Origin: Defluviicoccus sp. bin129
GTDB taxonomy: Bacteria > Pseudomonadota > Alphaproteobacteria > MPNO01
Direction of reading: 5' to 3'
Length of the DNA stretch: 33,712 bases
Assembly (NCBI GenBank): GCA_002239065.1
Contig: MPNO01000054.1
Location: forward strand, 1 to 33,712
The position numbers and the translations under genes are program-made. Shown in pieces: positions 17,032-24,848 of this stretch. The notes under the pieces are model-generated. The model was not told the DNA's origin. It ran no database searches and worked only from the letters and a program-made list of their open reading frames with translations. Every line of letters begins with the position of its first letter. Within the stretch, counting starts at the first letter, position 1.

Positions 17032-18054
17032 GTGGACTTCTATCCGCTCACGATAACCGGGGTCGTCGACGAGACCGCGCGGGCCCGCTCGTTCCGGCTC
17101 AGCCCGGCGGCCGGGCATGCGCCGCTGTTCGCCTACAAGCCCGGGCAGTTCCTGACCTTCCGCATTCCCCGGGGAGGCGGGCATGTCGAGCGCTGCTACT
17201 CGCTGTCGAGCGCGCCGGCCTGCGACGCCGAGCTCAAGGTCACGGTCAAGCGGGTCGCGGACGGTTTCGGGTCCAACTGGTTCAACGACGTCCCGAAACC
17301 GGGCGATACCGTCGAGGCGGCGCCGCCGAGCGGCCGCTTCGTCCTGCGCAGCCGCGAGCGGCAGCCCGTCCTGTTCGCCGGCGGCAGCGGCATCACGCCG
17401 GTGATCTCGCTGATCAAGCAGGCGCTGCACGAGACGTCGCTGGCGCCGCGCCTGTTCTACGCCAATACGGATGTCGACCAGATCATCTTCCGGCGCGAGC
17501 TCGACGCGCTGGGCGCCCGCTTTCCGGGCCGGCTGGAATGCCATCATCATGTCGACGCGCAATCCGGACTGGCCGACGCCGGCTCGGTGCGGGATTTCAT
17601 CGGCGGCCGGCTGGATTGCGATTTCTTCATCTGCGGCCCGGCGCCGTTCATGGCGCTGACGGAAGACGTGCTGAGCGGGCTGGGCGTCGGCGACCGCCAC
17701 GTGTTCATCGAGCGCTTCACGATGCCGGAAGACGGCGAGAGCGACGCCGATACGGAAATTGCGGCCGGCGACAGCGGCGTCGAGTCGTTCCGCGCCACGC
17801 TCGACGGCGAAGAGCACGAGGTTCCCTACCGGGCCGGAGAGACCTTGCTGCGGTGCATGCTGTCCCAGGGTCTCGACGCCGTCTATTCCTGCGAGGACGC
17901 CCATTGCGGCTCCTGCATGGTGATCCGGAAATCCGGCGAGGTCGCGATGCGCAAGAGCACCGTCCTGTCGAAGCGCGACAAGGAGAGGGGCTATATCCTG
18001 CTGTGCCAGGCGGTGCCGCGGTCGGCCGACGTCTGGGTCGATTGCGACGCCTGA
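17032..18054 (+). CDS. FNR-type reductase with C-terminal 2Fe-2S ferredoxin domain
   Basis: This 340-aa electron-transfer protein has an FAD domain (RCYSLSS at 54-60), an NAD(P)H domain (FAGGSGITPVISL from about 115; CGPAPFM from 201) and a plant-type 2Fe-2S domain with Cys287, Cys292, Cys295 and Cys325 (C-x4-C-x2-C...C). This is the PaaE/KshB layout, which normally feeds an oxygenase or similar partner. The only start near the AzoR stop is GTG at 17032, with a poor ribosome site, suggesting coupling. No classical oxygenase lies beside it, so the MOSC protein is the closest candidate partner; a distant dimethylamine monooxygenase is another. Confidence 0.9.
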   Translation: MDFYPLTITGVVDETARARSFRLSPAAGHAPLFAYKPGQFLTFRIPRGGGHVERCYSLSSAPACDAELKVTVKRVADGFGSNWFNDVPKPGDTVEAAPPSGRFVLRSRERQPVLFAGGSGITPVISLIKQALHETSLAPRLFYANTDVDQIIFRRELDALGARFPGRLECHHHVDAQSGLADAGSVRDFIGGRLDCDFFICGPAPFMALTEDVLSGLGVGDRHVFIERFTMPEDGESDADTEIAAGDSGVESFRATLDGEEHEVPYRAGETLLRCMLSQGLDAVYSCEDAHCGSCMVIRKSGEVAMRKSTVLSKRDKERGYILLCQAVPRSADVWVDCDA

Positions 18055-18085
18055 CGCAGGCCATGACCCTGGCGGGAAATGCGGG

Positions 18086-18826
18086 CTAGCTCCCGCCGGC
18101 GCCCATCAGGTCCCGCCGCGCCTTTTCCAGATGGTCGGTGATGTGCTTCACCGCCGAGGCGGTATCGCGGCGGCCGATGGCTTCGTACAGCGCGCGGTGC
18201 TGGCGGTTGTAGCCGTCGATCTCCCCGGGCGTCAGGATCTTGTTCTTCATGGCGTCCCACTGGTCGTGGCCGCGCACCGCGTTGAGCTGCCGGTAGAGAT
18301 GCAGCAGGAGCGGGTTCCGCGAGCTCCTGGCGAGCCATTCGTGGAATATGCCGTCATGCCGGGAAAACGCCTCCTTGTCGGTCCGGCATCCTTCGAGATC
18401 GTCGAGGATCGATCCCAGCATGGCGATTTCCTGGGCCGTCGCGTTGAGCACCGCGAGACGGGTCATGTGCGGCTCGATGGCCAGGCGCGCTTCGATCAGC
18501 TCGAGCGGGCTGACCCGGCGGACGATGTCGTGGGTGTCGCCGATCGACATGTCGTCGCGCTTGACGAACGTGCCGCTTCCGACCCGCCGTTCGATCAGGC
18601 CGTCGGCCTCCAGGTTGAACAGGACCTTGCGAACGGTGCTGCGCGCGGTGTCGAACTGCTGCGCGAGCTCCCGTTCGGCGGGCAGCCGGTCGCCGTTCAC
18701 GTAGAAGCCGCTCAGAATCGCCTCGCGCAGGTGGGCGGTGATATGCCCGACATGACGGCCGCGCTCCACCAGGCCGAGGCCGGCGGTCGAGCGGATTTCC
18801 TCAGCGGACCTGCGCGCTTCTTCCAC
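18086..18826 (-). CDS. GntR-family regulator, FadR/FCD subfamily
   Basis: The 246-aa product has an N-terminal winged helix (LPAERELAQQFDTARSTVRK) and a C-terminal FCD ligand domain with the expected Asp and His residues (RHDGIFHEW; NRQHRALYE; KHITDHLEKAR). FCD proteins sense small acids or amines. The longer frame begins at an ATG at 18901, but its first codons lie inside a four-unit operator-like repeat and it lacks a ribosome site. GTG at 18826 has a clean GGAGG 8 nt upstream, so I choose it. It diverges from gmaS and is the best candidate to bind the ATTGGT repeats here and at tmm/livJ. NanR, another FCD protein, also binds direct repeats. Confidence 0.85.
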   Translation of the reverse strand: MEEARRSAEEIRSTAGLGLVERGRHVGHITAHLREAILSGFYVNGDRLPAERELAQQFDTARSTVRKVLFNLEADGLIERRVGSGTFVKRDDMSIGDTHDIVRRVSPLELIEARLAIEPHMTRLAVLNATAQEIAMLGSILDDLEGCRTDKEAFSRHDGIFHEWLARSSRNPLLLHLYRQLNAVRGHDQWDAMKNKILTPGEIDGYNRQHRALYEAIGRRDTASAVKHITDHLEKARRDLMGAGGS

Positions 18827-18870
18827 GCTCTCGTCCTCCCAAGCCTCCGATGCACGCCGATCTTGCGCTA

Positions 18871-18906
18871 ATTGGTTGATATTGGCACAACTGGTTTGCA
18901 ATTGGT
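18871..18906 (+). promoter_or_regulatory. Four-unit phased repeat (ATTGGT-like) upstream of gntR
   Basis: Units are ATTGGT (18871), ATTGGC (18881), ACTGGT (18890) and ATTGGT (18901), with TGG cores spaced 10, 9 and 11 bp. All read towards gmaS. The array ends 45 bp before the GTG start of gntR, a position suited to autoregulation, and about 215 bp before gmaS. Confidence 0.65.
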
Positions 18907-19045
18907 CAAGAACAAGGGCAAAATGGCGACCGTTCAGCCAAGCTCGCTCATGGGGTCGCGCCGATCGTCAACCGCATATTTCCCTGTAATTTCCGTTTGT
19001 TTCTGCCCGTCGTATCGTCTACGAACATTCGGTCGGACGCAGCTT

Positions 19046-19061
19046 AATGGTTGGGATTGGT
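19046..19061 (+). promoter_or_regulatory. Two-unit phased repeat upstream of gmaS
   Basis: AATGGT (19046) and ATTGGT (19056) are exactly 10 bp apart, 62-77 bp before the gmaS ATG and reading towards it. The arrangement copies the pair upstream of the transporter operon. Confidence 0.55.
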
Positions 19062-19122
19062 CGCGTCAACTGCCTGAATGACGTGACGGGCTTGGGCAGG
19101 GCGCGCCAGGAGGGGACATGAC

Positions 19123-20592
19123 ATGATGGATATCGAGGCCTTTGTACAACAGGACGGCCGGGACGATCTGGTCAAGCAGGTGCGGGCGCGGATCGACGCG
19201 CTCGGCATCGAGTATCTCTATCTCCAGTTCGTGTCGATCACCGGCCGGATCTGCGGCAAGGGCATCCCGTCGGATCACTGGGAATCCATCGCCGAGCGCG
19301 GCTTCCAGCTGGTCTACGGCGCGACGGTCAATTTGTTCCTGAACCGGCACGGCGAGTATCTCGGCTACGGGCCGCACGAGAAGGAGCTGGTGGGCATCCC
19401 GGAGCCCGACACCTTCTGCCAGCTTCCCTGGGACAAGCGGGTCGCGCGGGTCTGGTGCACCCTGTTCCGCAACCGCGAAGAGCGCGACCAGCCCGGCGCC
19501 TTCCTCACCGCCGACTGCCGCGGCAATTTGCGCCGCATCCACGCCCAGTTCCAGAAGGATCACGACGGCCTGCATCTGCGCCACGGCACCGAGCCGGAGA
19601 TGATGTGGCTGAAGCGGGGCGAGGACGGCAAGCCGGATGGCGGCTTCTCCAACCCGTACTGCTACCACATCGACCAGTTCGAGAGCCTGCGACCGGTCTT
19701 CCTGCGCGTCATCGAGTATTCCCGCGCCATGGGGCTGGACATGATCCAGGGCGACCACGAGGACGCGCCGGGCCAGCTCGAGCTCAACTTCACCTTCGAC
19801 ACCGCGCTCCGCACCGCCGACCGGCTGACGACCTACCGCCAGATCTGCGCCCAGGTCGCGCGGGAGAACAATCTGATCGCCTGCTTCATGTCCAAGCCGT
19901 TCATGGGCGTGTCGGCGTCGGGCTGCCACCACAACATCTCGCTGTGGCGCGGCGGGCAGGAGGAGTTCAACGGGCTCGGCAACGACCCGCTGCCCGGCAT
20001 GGAAGGCAACTTCATGTATCTGAAGGGCGGCGAGAACACCTTCATGCCGGATACCGACGACGTCCAGCTGCCCGGCAAGGTGGGCCTCCAGGTGGTCGGC
20101 GGCATCGTCAGGCATCTCGGCGCGCTGACCGCGATCGGCGCCTCGACGGTCAATTCCTACCGCCGGCTGTGGGATACCGGCTTCTGGGCGCCGGTCTTCG
20201 CCGACTGGGGGTACCAGAACCGCACCACGGGGCTGCGCATTTCCGCGCCCGGCCGCTTCGAGTACCGCTCGGTGGACTCGATGGTGAACCCGCATCTGAT
20301 GGCCGCGGCCATCATCAAGGCGGCCGATGACGGGATCAGGAACGACATCGATCCCGGCCCGCCGGAAGACCGCAACATCTACGAGGCGATGGAGGCGGGC
20401 AAGCTGGTCAGGAAGCTGCCGATGACGCTGGGCGCCGCGCTCGACGCGCTCGCCGGGGACGAGGTCATCAAGTCGGCGATGCCGGGCGAGATGTACCGCC
20501 TGTACGAAGAGTACAAGCGCGACGAATGGGAGCGTTTCCTGCACACCACGACCGAGTGGGACATGGAAACCTATCTCGACTGCCTGCCCTAG
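19123..20592 (+). CDS. gmaS: Gamma-glutamylmethylamide synthetase (glutamine synthetase type III-like)
   Basis: At 489 aa this glutamine synthetase-fold ligase joins glutamate and monomethylamine with ATP to give gamma-glutamylmethylamide. Family landmarks are the metal-binding GDHEDAPGQLELNF (210-223), KPFMGVSASGCHHN (258-271), the NSYRRL arginine stretch and RFEYRSVDSMVNPHLMAA. It is somewhat longer than characterised GmaS proteins (about 435-445 aa from memory). The same family is called GlnT in rhizobia and may also accept ammonium. AGGAGGGG precedes the ATG. The gene directly precedes mgsABC, the classic order of the N-methylglutamate route, which is why I prefer GmaS to a plain glutamine synthetase. 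Confidence 0.88.
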   Translation: MMDIEAFVQQDGRDDLVKQVRARIDALGIEYLYLQFVSITGRICGKGIPSDHWESIAERGFQLVYGATVNLFLNRHGEYLGYGPHEKELVGIPEPDTFCQLPWDKRVARVWCTLFRNREERDQPGAFLTADCRGNLRRIHAQFQKDHDGLHLRHGTEPEMMWLKRGEDGKPDGGFSNPYCYHIDQFESLRPVFLRVIEYSRAMGLDMIQGDHEDAPGQLELNFTFDTALRTADRLTTYRQICAQVARENNLIACFMSKPFMGVSASGCHHNISLWRGGQEEFNGLGNDPLPGMEGNFMYLKGGENTFMPDTDDVQLPGKVGLQVVGGIVRHLGALTAIGASTVNSYRRLWDTGFWAPVFADWGYQNRTTGLRISAPGRFEYRSVDSMVNPHLMAAAIIKAADDGIRNDIDPGPPEDRNIYEAMEAGKLVRKLPMTLGAALDALAGDEVIKSAMPGEMYRLYEEYKRDEWERFLHTTTEWDMETYLDCLP

Positions 20593-20618
20593 CCGGCGCG
20601 CGACGGAGGAGACACGCG

Positions 20619-21554
20619 ATGTGCGGCATTGCCGGACTGATCTACCGCGACGGGACGCGCAACATCGGCGGCGAGATGACCGCGATGCTGCAGGCGCTGA
20701 AGCACCGCGGCCCGGATTCCACCGGGTTCGCGGTCTATGGCGAGCCCGGGCCGAACGAGTACATCATGCGTTTCAAGGTCGCCGAGCAGGAAGATTTGGG
20801 CGGCGGGACGAGAATCCACCGGGCGATCGCGGAACGCAAGGCGGCGGTCGACGGGGTTCTGGACGAGATCGGCGTCACCGTCCTCGACCGGGACGGGCCG
20901 ACGGAATACGCCAACCGCTACCGCATCGCCTTCGACGGCGACCTGAAGGCGCTGGCCGACCAGGTCGAGGAGATCGAGGGCACGGAGATCCTCTCCATCG
21001 GCAACGCGCTCGAGCTGATCAAGGATCTGGGCGACGCGGCCGACGTTTCCGGCGCCTACGAGCTCGGCGGCTTTCGCGGGACCCACGGCATCGGCCATAC
21101 CAGGATGGCCACCGAGTCGGATGTCGATATCCGCTCCGCCCACCCCTACTGGGCCTACCCGTATAACGACATCGCGGTCGTCCATAACGGCCAGATCACC
21201 AACTACTGGCTGATGCGCCGCCAGCTCGAGCGCGAAGGCCAGCGCTTCGTGAGCAACTGCGATTCGGAGCTTCTGGCGGTCTACACCGCGGTCAATCTCG
21301 AGAAGGGCATGACGCTGGAGGACTCGCTGCAGCGCTCGATCGGCGAGATCGACGGGGTGTTCACCTATTTGATCACCACGCGCAACGAGCTCGGCATGGC
21401 CAAGGACACCATGGCGGCCAAGCCGATGGTTCTCTACGAGGCCGACGACATGGTGGCGCTGGCCTCGGAAGAGGTCGCGATCCGGGCGATCGTCCCGCAC
21501 GAGATCGACACCACCGACCCCTATGACGAGGAGGTCCGGGTATGGCAGGCGTGA
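20619..21554 (+). CDS. mgsA: N-methylglutamate synthase subunit A (class II glutamine amidotransferase)
   Basis: This 311-aa Ntn-type amidotransferase starts MCGIAGL, so Cys2 becomes the N-terminal nucleophile once Met is removed. HRGPDSTGFAVYG, GIGHTRMATES and VVHNGQITNYW are glutaminase-domain hallmarks. In N-methylglutamate synthase it should release the amine from gamma-glutamylmethylamide for transfer in the complex. The ATG at 20619 follows GGAGGA; a longer frame would destroy the catalytic Cys2 arrangement. It lies 26 bp after gmaS and overlaps mgsB by 13 nt. GlxB of rhizobia is the same family. Confidence 0.9.
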   Translation: MCGIAGLIYRDGTRNIGGEMTAMLQALKHRGPDSTGFAVYGEPGPNEYIMRFKVAEQEDLGGGTRIHRAIAERKAAVDGVLDEIGVTVLDRDGPTEYANRYRIAFDGDLKALADQVEEIEGTEILSIGNALELIKDLGDAADVSGAYELGGFRGTHGIGHTRMATESDVDIRSAHPYWAYPYNDIAVVHNGQITNYWLMRRQLEREGQRFVSNCDSELLAVYTAVNLEKGMTLEDSLQRSIGEIDGVFTYLITTRNELGMAKDTMAAKPMVLYEADDMVALASEEVAIRAIVPHEIDTTDPYDEEVRVWQA

Positions 21555-22384
21555 GCGGGTCCGTCTCGACGCAGATGGGCATGCATACCGAGCCCCTGAC
21601 GGGCCGGGACATCAAGACCAAGTTCAGGCTCGAGAACGAGGGCGGCTTCGCCTATCACTTCGCCCGCGACGTCGATTTCAACCGGCGCGCCGAGATCGAC
21701 TGCGCCGACATCGAGCCGACGGAAATCAACCGGCAGATCCGCGAACTGATGGATTCCGGGCACGGCTCCATCGTGCTGCGCAACCCGGGCGCCAAGCATT
21801 CGCTGATCGTCGGCATCCTCAACCGGATGAACATCATCGTCGAAGGCAGCCTGGGCTATTTCGGCTGCGGCCTGCTGGACGGCCCGAATGTGCGGATTTC
21901 CGGCCGGGTCGGCTGGTCGTTCGGCGAGAACATGATGGCCGGCGTCTGCGTGGTCGAGAAGAACGCCGGCTCCACCTTCGGCGCCGCGCTGCGCGGCGGC
22001 GACCTGGTGTGCAGGGGCTCGGTCGGCTCGCGCACCGGGATCGACCAGAAGGGCGGCACCATCATCGTCGGCGGCGACACCGGCGCCTTCTCCGGCTTCA
22101 TGATGCAGCGCGGCCGCATCGTGGTGTGCGGCAATGCCGGCAAGAATCTCGGCGATTCGATGTATGACGGCACCATCTATATCGGCGGCGGGATCCAGGA
22201 CCTCGGCGTCGACGCGGTCCCGGCGGAGCTCACCGATCTCGACCGCGCCTGGCTCGCCCGCAAGCTCGCCATGTACGAATTGCTGCCCGCGGCGGGCGTC
22301 GATCACTTCACCAAGATCGTCGCCGGCAAGCAGCTCTGGAGCTACGACAATCTCGAACCGACGGAGAAGAAGCTGGTCCTCTAG
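21542..22384 (+). CDS. mgsB: N-methylglutamate synthase subunit B (GXGXG beta-helix)
   Basis: A 280-aa right-handed beta-helix protein like the C-terminal GXGXG domain of glutamate synthase, with repeating strands such as GYFGCGLLDG, VGGDTGAFSGFMMQRG and GDSMYDGTIYIGG. It likely forms the structural bridge and tunnel between the amidotransferase and FMN subunits. Its ATG overlaps the end of mgsA and follows GAGGAGG. Glutamate synthase carries this domain fused to the others; here it is a separate subunit, as in all mgs/glx clusters. Confidence 0.9.
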   Translation: MAGVSGSVSTQMGMHTEPLTGRDIKTKFRLENEGGFAYHFARDVDFNRRAEIDCADIEPTEINRQIRELMDSGHGSIVLRNPGAKHSLIVGILNRMNIIVEGSLGYFGCGLLDGPNVRISGRVGWSFGENMMAGVCVVEKNAGSTFGAALRGGDLVCRGSVGSRTGIDQKGGTIIVGGDTGAFSGFMMQRGRIVVCGNAGKNLGDSMYDGTIYIGGGIQDLGVDAVPAELTDLDRAWLARKLAMYELLPAAGVDHFTKIVAGKQLWSYDNLEPTEKKLVL

Positions 22385-22416
22385 CCAGCGCCGTCGAACC
22401 GCAGGAAGAGACCGAC

Positions 22417-23793
22417 ATGCCGGACGATTCGATGCCGCCTGACAACGGCCGCTCCAAGCTGGAGATCGAGGAGAAATACATCCTCGGCAGGAGCCAGATC
22501 TTCACCCCGGAAGTCATCAACGACATCCACGTGAAGTCGGAGCTTGGCCGCTACCGGATGCGCGGCTTCTCGCTGTTCAAGAAGATTCCGCACTGGGACG
22601 ATTTGACATTCCTCCCCGGCACGCTGACGCGTTTCGTGATCGAGGGGTATCGCGAGAAATGCGAGACCAGGACGGTGATCGGTCCGCGCGCCAAGCGGCC
22701 GGTGGAGCTGGACATTCCGATCTACATCACCGGCATGAGCTTCGGCGCGCTCTCCTTCGAGGCCAAGACGGCGCTCGCCCGCGGCGCCACCATGGCCGGC
22801 ACCGCGACGTGTTCCGGCGAGGGCGGCATGATCCCGGACGAGCGGCGCTATTCGTCCAAATGGTTCTACCAGTGCATCCAGTCCCGCTACGGCTTCAACC
22901 CGCACCATCTGCTGCTGGCGGATGGCTGCGAATTCTTCATCGGCCAGGGCTGCAAGGTCGGGCTGGGCGGCCATCTGATGGGCCAGAAGGTGACCGACCA
23001 GGTCGCCGAGATGCGCTCGCTGCCCGCCGGGATCGACCAGCGCTCGCCGGCGCGGCATCCCGACTGGCTGGGGCCGGACGACCTGGCGCTGAAGATCCTC
23101 GAGATCCGCGAGGCGACCGACTGGCAGATCCCGATCCAGCTCAAGCTCGGCGCCGCGCGGGTCTATGACGATGTCCGCATGGCGGTGAAGTGCGACCCGG
23201 ATTCGATCTATATCGACGGCATGGAGGGCGGCACCGGCGCCGGCCCGCATCTGGCGACCGAGGAGACCGGCGTGCCCGGCATGGCCGCGATCCGCCAGGC
23301 CCGCCGCGCGATCGACGATCTCGGCAGGCGGGGCGAGATTTCCCTGGTCTATGCCGGCGGCATCCGCAACGGCGGCGATGTCGCCAAGGCGCTCGCGCTG
23401 GGCGCCGACGCGATCGCCATCGGCCATTCGGCGATGATGGCGCTCAACTGCAACAAGGACATCCCCGAAGCCGACTTCCCCTCGGAGATGGGGGTGCCGG
23501 CCGGCGCCTGCTATCACTGCCATACCGGGCGCTGCCCGGTCGGCGTCGCGACGCAGGACCCGGCGTTGCGCAAGCGGCTCAACCCGGACGAAGCGGCCGA
23601 ACGGGTCTACAACTTCCTGCACACGCTGACCATGGAAGCGCAGATGATGGCCCGCGCCTGCGGCAAGACCGACATCCACTCGCTCGAGCCGGAGGACCTC
23701 GCCGCGCTGACCATGGAGGCCTCCGCCATCGCGCAGGTCCCCCTCGCCGGCACCGACTACACGGTCGGGGTCGAGGACTATCACCACATCTAG
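22417..23793 (+). CDS. mgsC: N-methylglutamate synthase subunit C (FMN/3Fe-4S glutamate synthase domain)
   Basis: This 458-aa subunit corresponds to the FMN-binding synthase domain of glutamate synthase. It shows GMSFGALS (106-113), the FMN/substrate loop GMEGGTGAGP (268-277), YAGGIRNGGDV (312-322) and the 3Fe-4S ligands Cys365, Cys368 and Cys373 (C-x2-C-x4-C). It should combine methylamine with 2-oxoglutarate and reduce the product to N-methylglutamate, though the electron donor is not visible. It lies 32 bp after mgsB in the same operon. The GlxD name is used in rhizobia. Confidence 0.9.
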   Translation: MPDDSMPPDNGRSKLEIEEKYILGRSQIFTPEVINDIHVKSELGRYRMRGFSLFKKIPHWDDLTFLPGTLTRFVIEGYREKCETRTVIGPRAKRPVELDIPIYITGMSFGALSFEAKTALARGATMAGTATCSGEGGMIPDERRYSSKWFYQCIQSRYGFNPHHLLLADGCEFFIGQGCKVGLGGHLMGQKVTDQVAEMRSLPAGIDQRSPARHPDWLGPDDLALKILEIREATDWQIPIQLKLGAARVYDDVRMAVKCDPDSIYIDGMEGGTGAGPHLATEETGVPGMAAIRQARRAIDDLGRRGEISLVYAGGIRNGGDVAKALALGADAIAIGHSAMMALNCNKDIPEADFPSEMGVPAGACYHCHTGRCPVGVATQDPALRKRLNPDEAAERVYNFLHTLTMEAQMMARACGKTDIHSLEPEDLAALTMEASAIAQVPLAGTDYTVGVEDYHHI

Positions 23794-23806
23794 ACGGAAG
23801 GGCACA

Positions 23807-24217
23807 ATGGCCGGATCCGGATACAAGGGCGCCCAGGTCGACGACGTCGACCACTTCCTCAAGGGCGGCGGCATCGATTCCGAGCGCGAGCAGGCCATCG
23901 GCCAGCACATCGGCTACCGCTACGACGTCAACCTGCTGCCCGACTACGACAGGCTGACCCCGTTCCTGAAGGACTATATGGAGTTCATGGGCTGGGACGA
24001 CCTGAACTGGCTGGAAGACGTCCATATGGGCTATGACGACGGTCAGGCTGCGGTGTTCGACCGGAACATCAACGGCTGGGTGGCGATTCCCGGGGACATG
24101 GAGCTGCCCGACAACCAGCAGGACCGGGACATGATCGCCCGGGAAATGCTGATAAAGTTCCAGATGTCGCCCGACCACCCGATGGTCGACCTGTACAAGG
24201 CCTATCGGAAGTTCTGA
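23807..24217 (+). CDS. Small acidic protein at the end of the mgs operon
   Basis: A 136-aa soluble protein, rich in Asp and with many aromatic residues, no signal peptide and no membrane segment. I do not recognise a family. It starts 13 bp after mgsC behind GGAAGGG and stays on the same transcript, so a role in assembling or feeding electrons to N-methylglutamate synthase is a fair guess. It has no cysteines and so cannot hold an iron-sulfur cluster. It ends 13 bp from the convergent 186-aa protein gene. Confidence 0.75.
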   Translation: MAGSGYKGAQVDDVDHFLKGGGIDSEREQAIGQHIGYRYDVNLLPDYDRLTPFLKDYMEFMGWDDLNWLEDVHMGYDDGQAAVFDRNINGWVAIPGDMELPDNQQDRDMIAREMLIKFQMSPDHPMVDLYKAYRKF

Positions 24218-24230
24218 CCGCTCCGCGGCG

Positions 24231-24791
24231 TCAGTCGGCCCCGGCCGGGAGCGCCGCCGCCGCGATCCAGTCCGGCCTGAAACCCAGGATTCGCACGTCG
24301 TCGGATAGCTGCGTGTTGAACAGCCGGTTGTGCCACAGCGTGTTGCGGTGGGCCGGCTCTCCCGGCGCCAGCTCGCGCGCGGCGCAGGGCAGTCGGTAGG
24401 ACTGGCCGAACTGCCTGAACTCCAGCCGGCATTCCCCAAGCTCCGCCAGCAGCGCCGCGAGCCGGGATTCCGGCAGGAAGAGGGCGGTCATCTCGTCGGA
24501 AAACCGGTTGGCGCGGTGGTAGTGGGTCGATTGCAGGAAGGACAGGCCTTTCTGGTAGACCTCGTTGGGGTCGTGGTTCCCGCGCACCTGGAACTCGAAG
24601 AAATCCGAGCTTTCTTCGGGGTCGTTCTGCACCAGCAGGACGATCGTGGCGTCGGACAGGACGCTTCCGCCGGGCGCAAGGATCTTCGGCCGCATGCCCT
24701 CGGACGGCCGGCCGCCATCCTCGCGCATGGCGATCTGTCGTATCCGGCACTGCCAGATGAGAAACTGTTGGCGCAGGGTTTCCGGGGTCAT
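24231..24791 (-). CDS. Conserved-looking 186-aa protein of unknown function, paired with a GlxA-type regulator
   Basis: The likely start ATG at 24791 gives 186 aa (TPETLRQQFLIWQCRIRQ...). An upstream ATG at 24836 is in frame, 12 bp from the regulator stop, but adds an unconvincing leader. No signal peptide or membrane segment is visible. Aromatic- and Glu-rich segments such as SSDFFEFQVRGNHDPNEVY and SFLQSTHYHRANRFSDEM suggest a compact enzyme-like or ligand-binding fold. I do not recognise the family. It follows the GlxA-type regulator on the minus strand and was probably transcribed with it. Confidence 0.7.
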   Translation of the reverse strand: MTPETLRQQFLIWQCRIRQIAMREDGGRPSEGMRPKILAPGGSVLSDATIVLLVQNDPEESSDFFEFQVRGNHDPNEVYQKGLSFLQSTHYHRANRFSDEMTALFLPESRLAALLAELGECRLEFRQFGQSYRLPCAARELAPGEPAHRNTLWHNRLFNTQLSDDVRILGFRPDWIAAAALPAGAD

Positions 24792-24848
24792 GGCGCGGGA
24801 CGTTAGCAAGGCGACCGGGGCGGGGCGAGCCCGCATTTCTCGCTAGGG

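Larger units (their letters stand above)
18827..19122. promoter_or_regulatory. Divergent control region between gntR and gmaS
   Basis: This 296-bp region is A/T-richer than the flanking genes. It carries two groups of the ATTGGT half-site (18871-18906 and 19046-19061), the GGAGG site of gntR and the AGGAGGGG site of gmaS. Nothing else in it looks coding. Specific -10/-35 boxes could not be fixed. Confidence 0.7.

Noticed and set aside
18883..18900. Possible sigma-54 promoter (TGGCAC ... TTGCA) upstream of gntR/gmaS
   Set aside because: The spacing between GG and GC elements is 12 nt rather than the strict 10, and the bases are better explained by the phased ATTGGT units.
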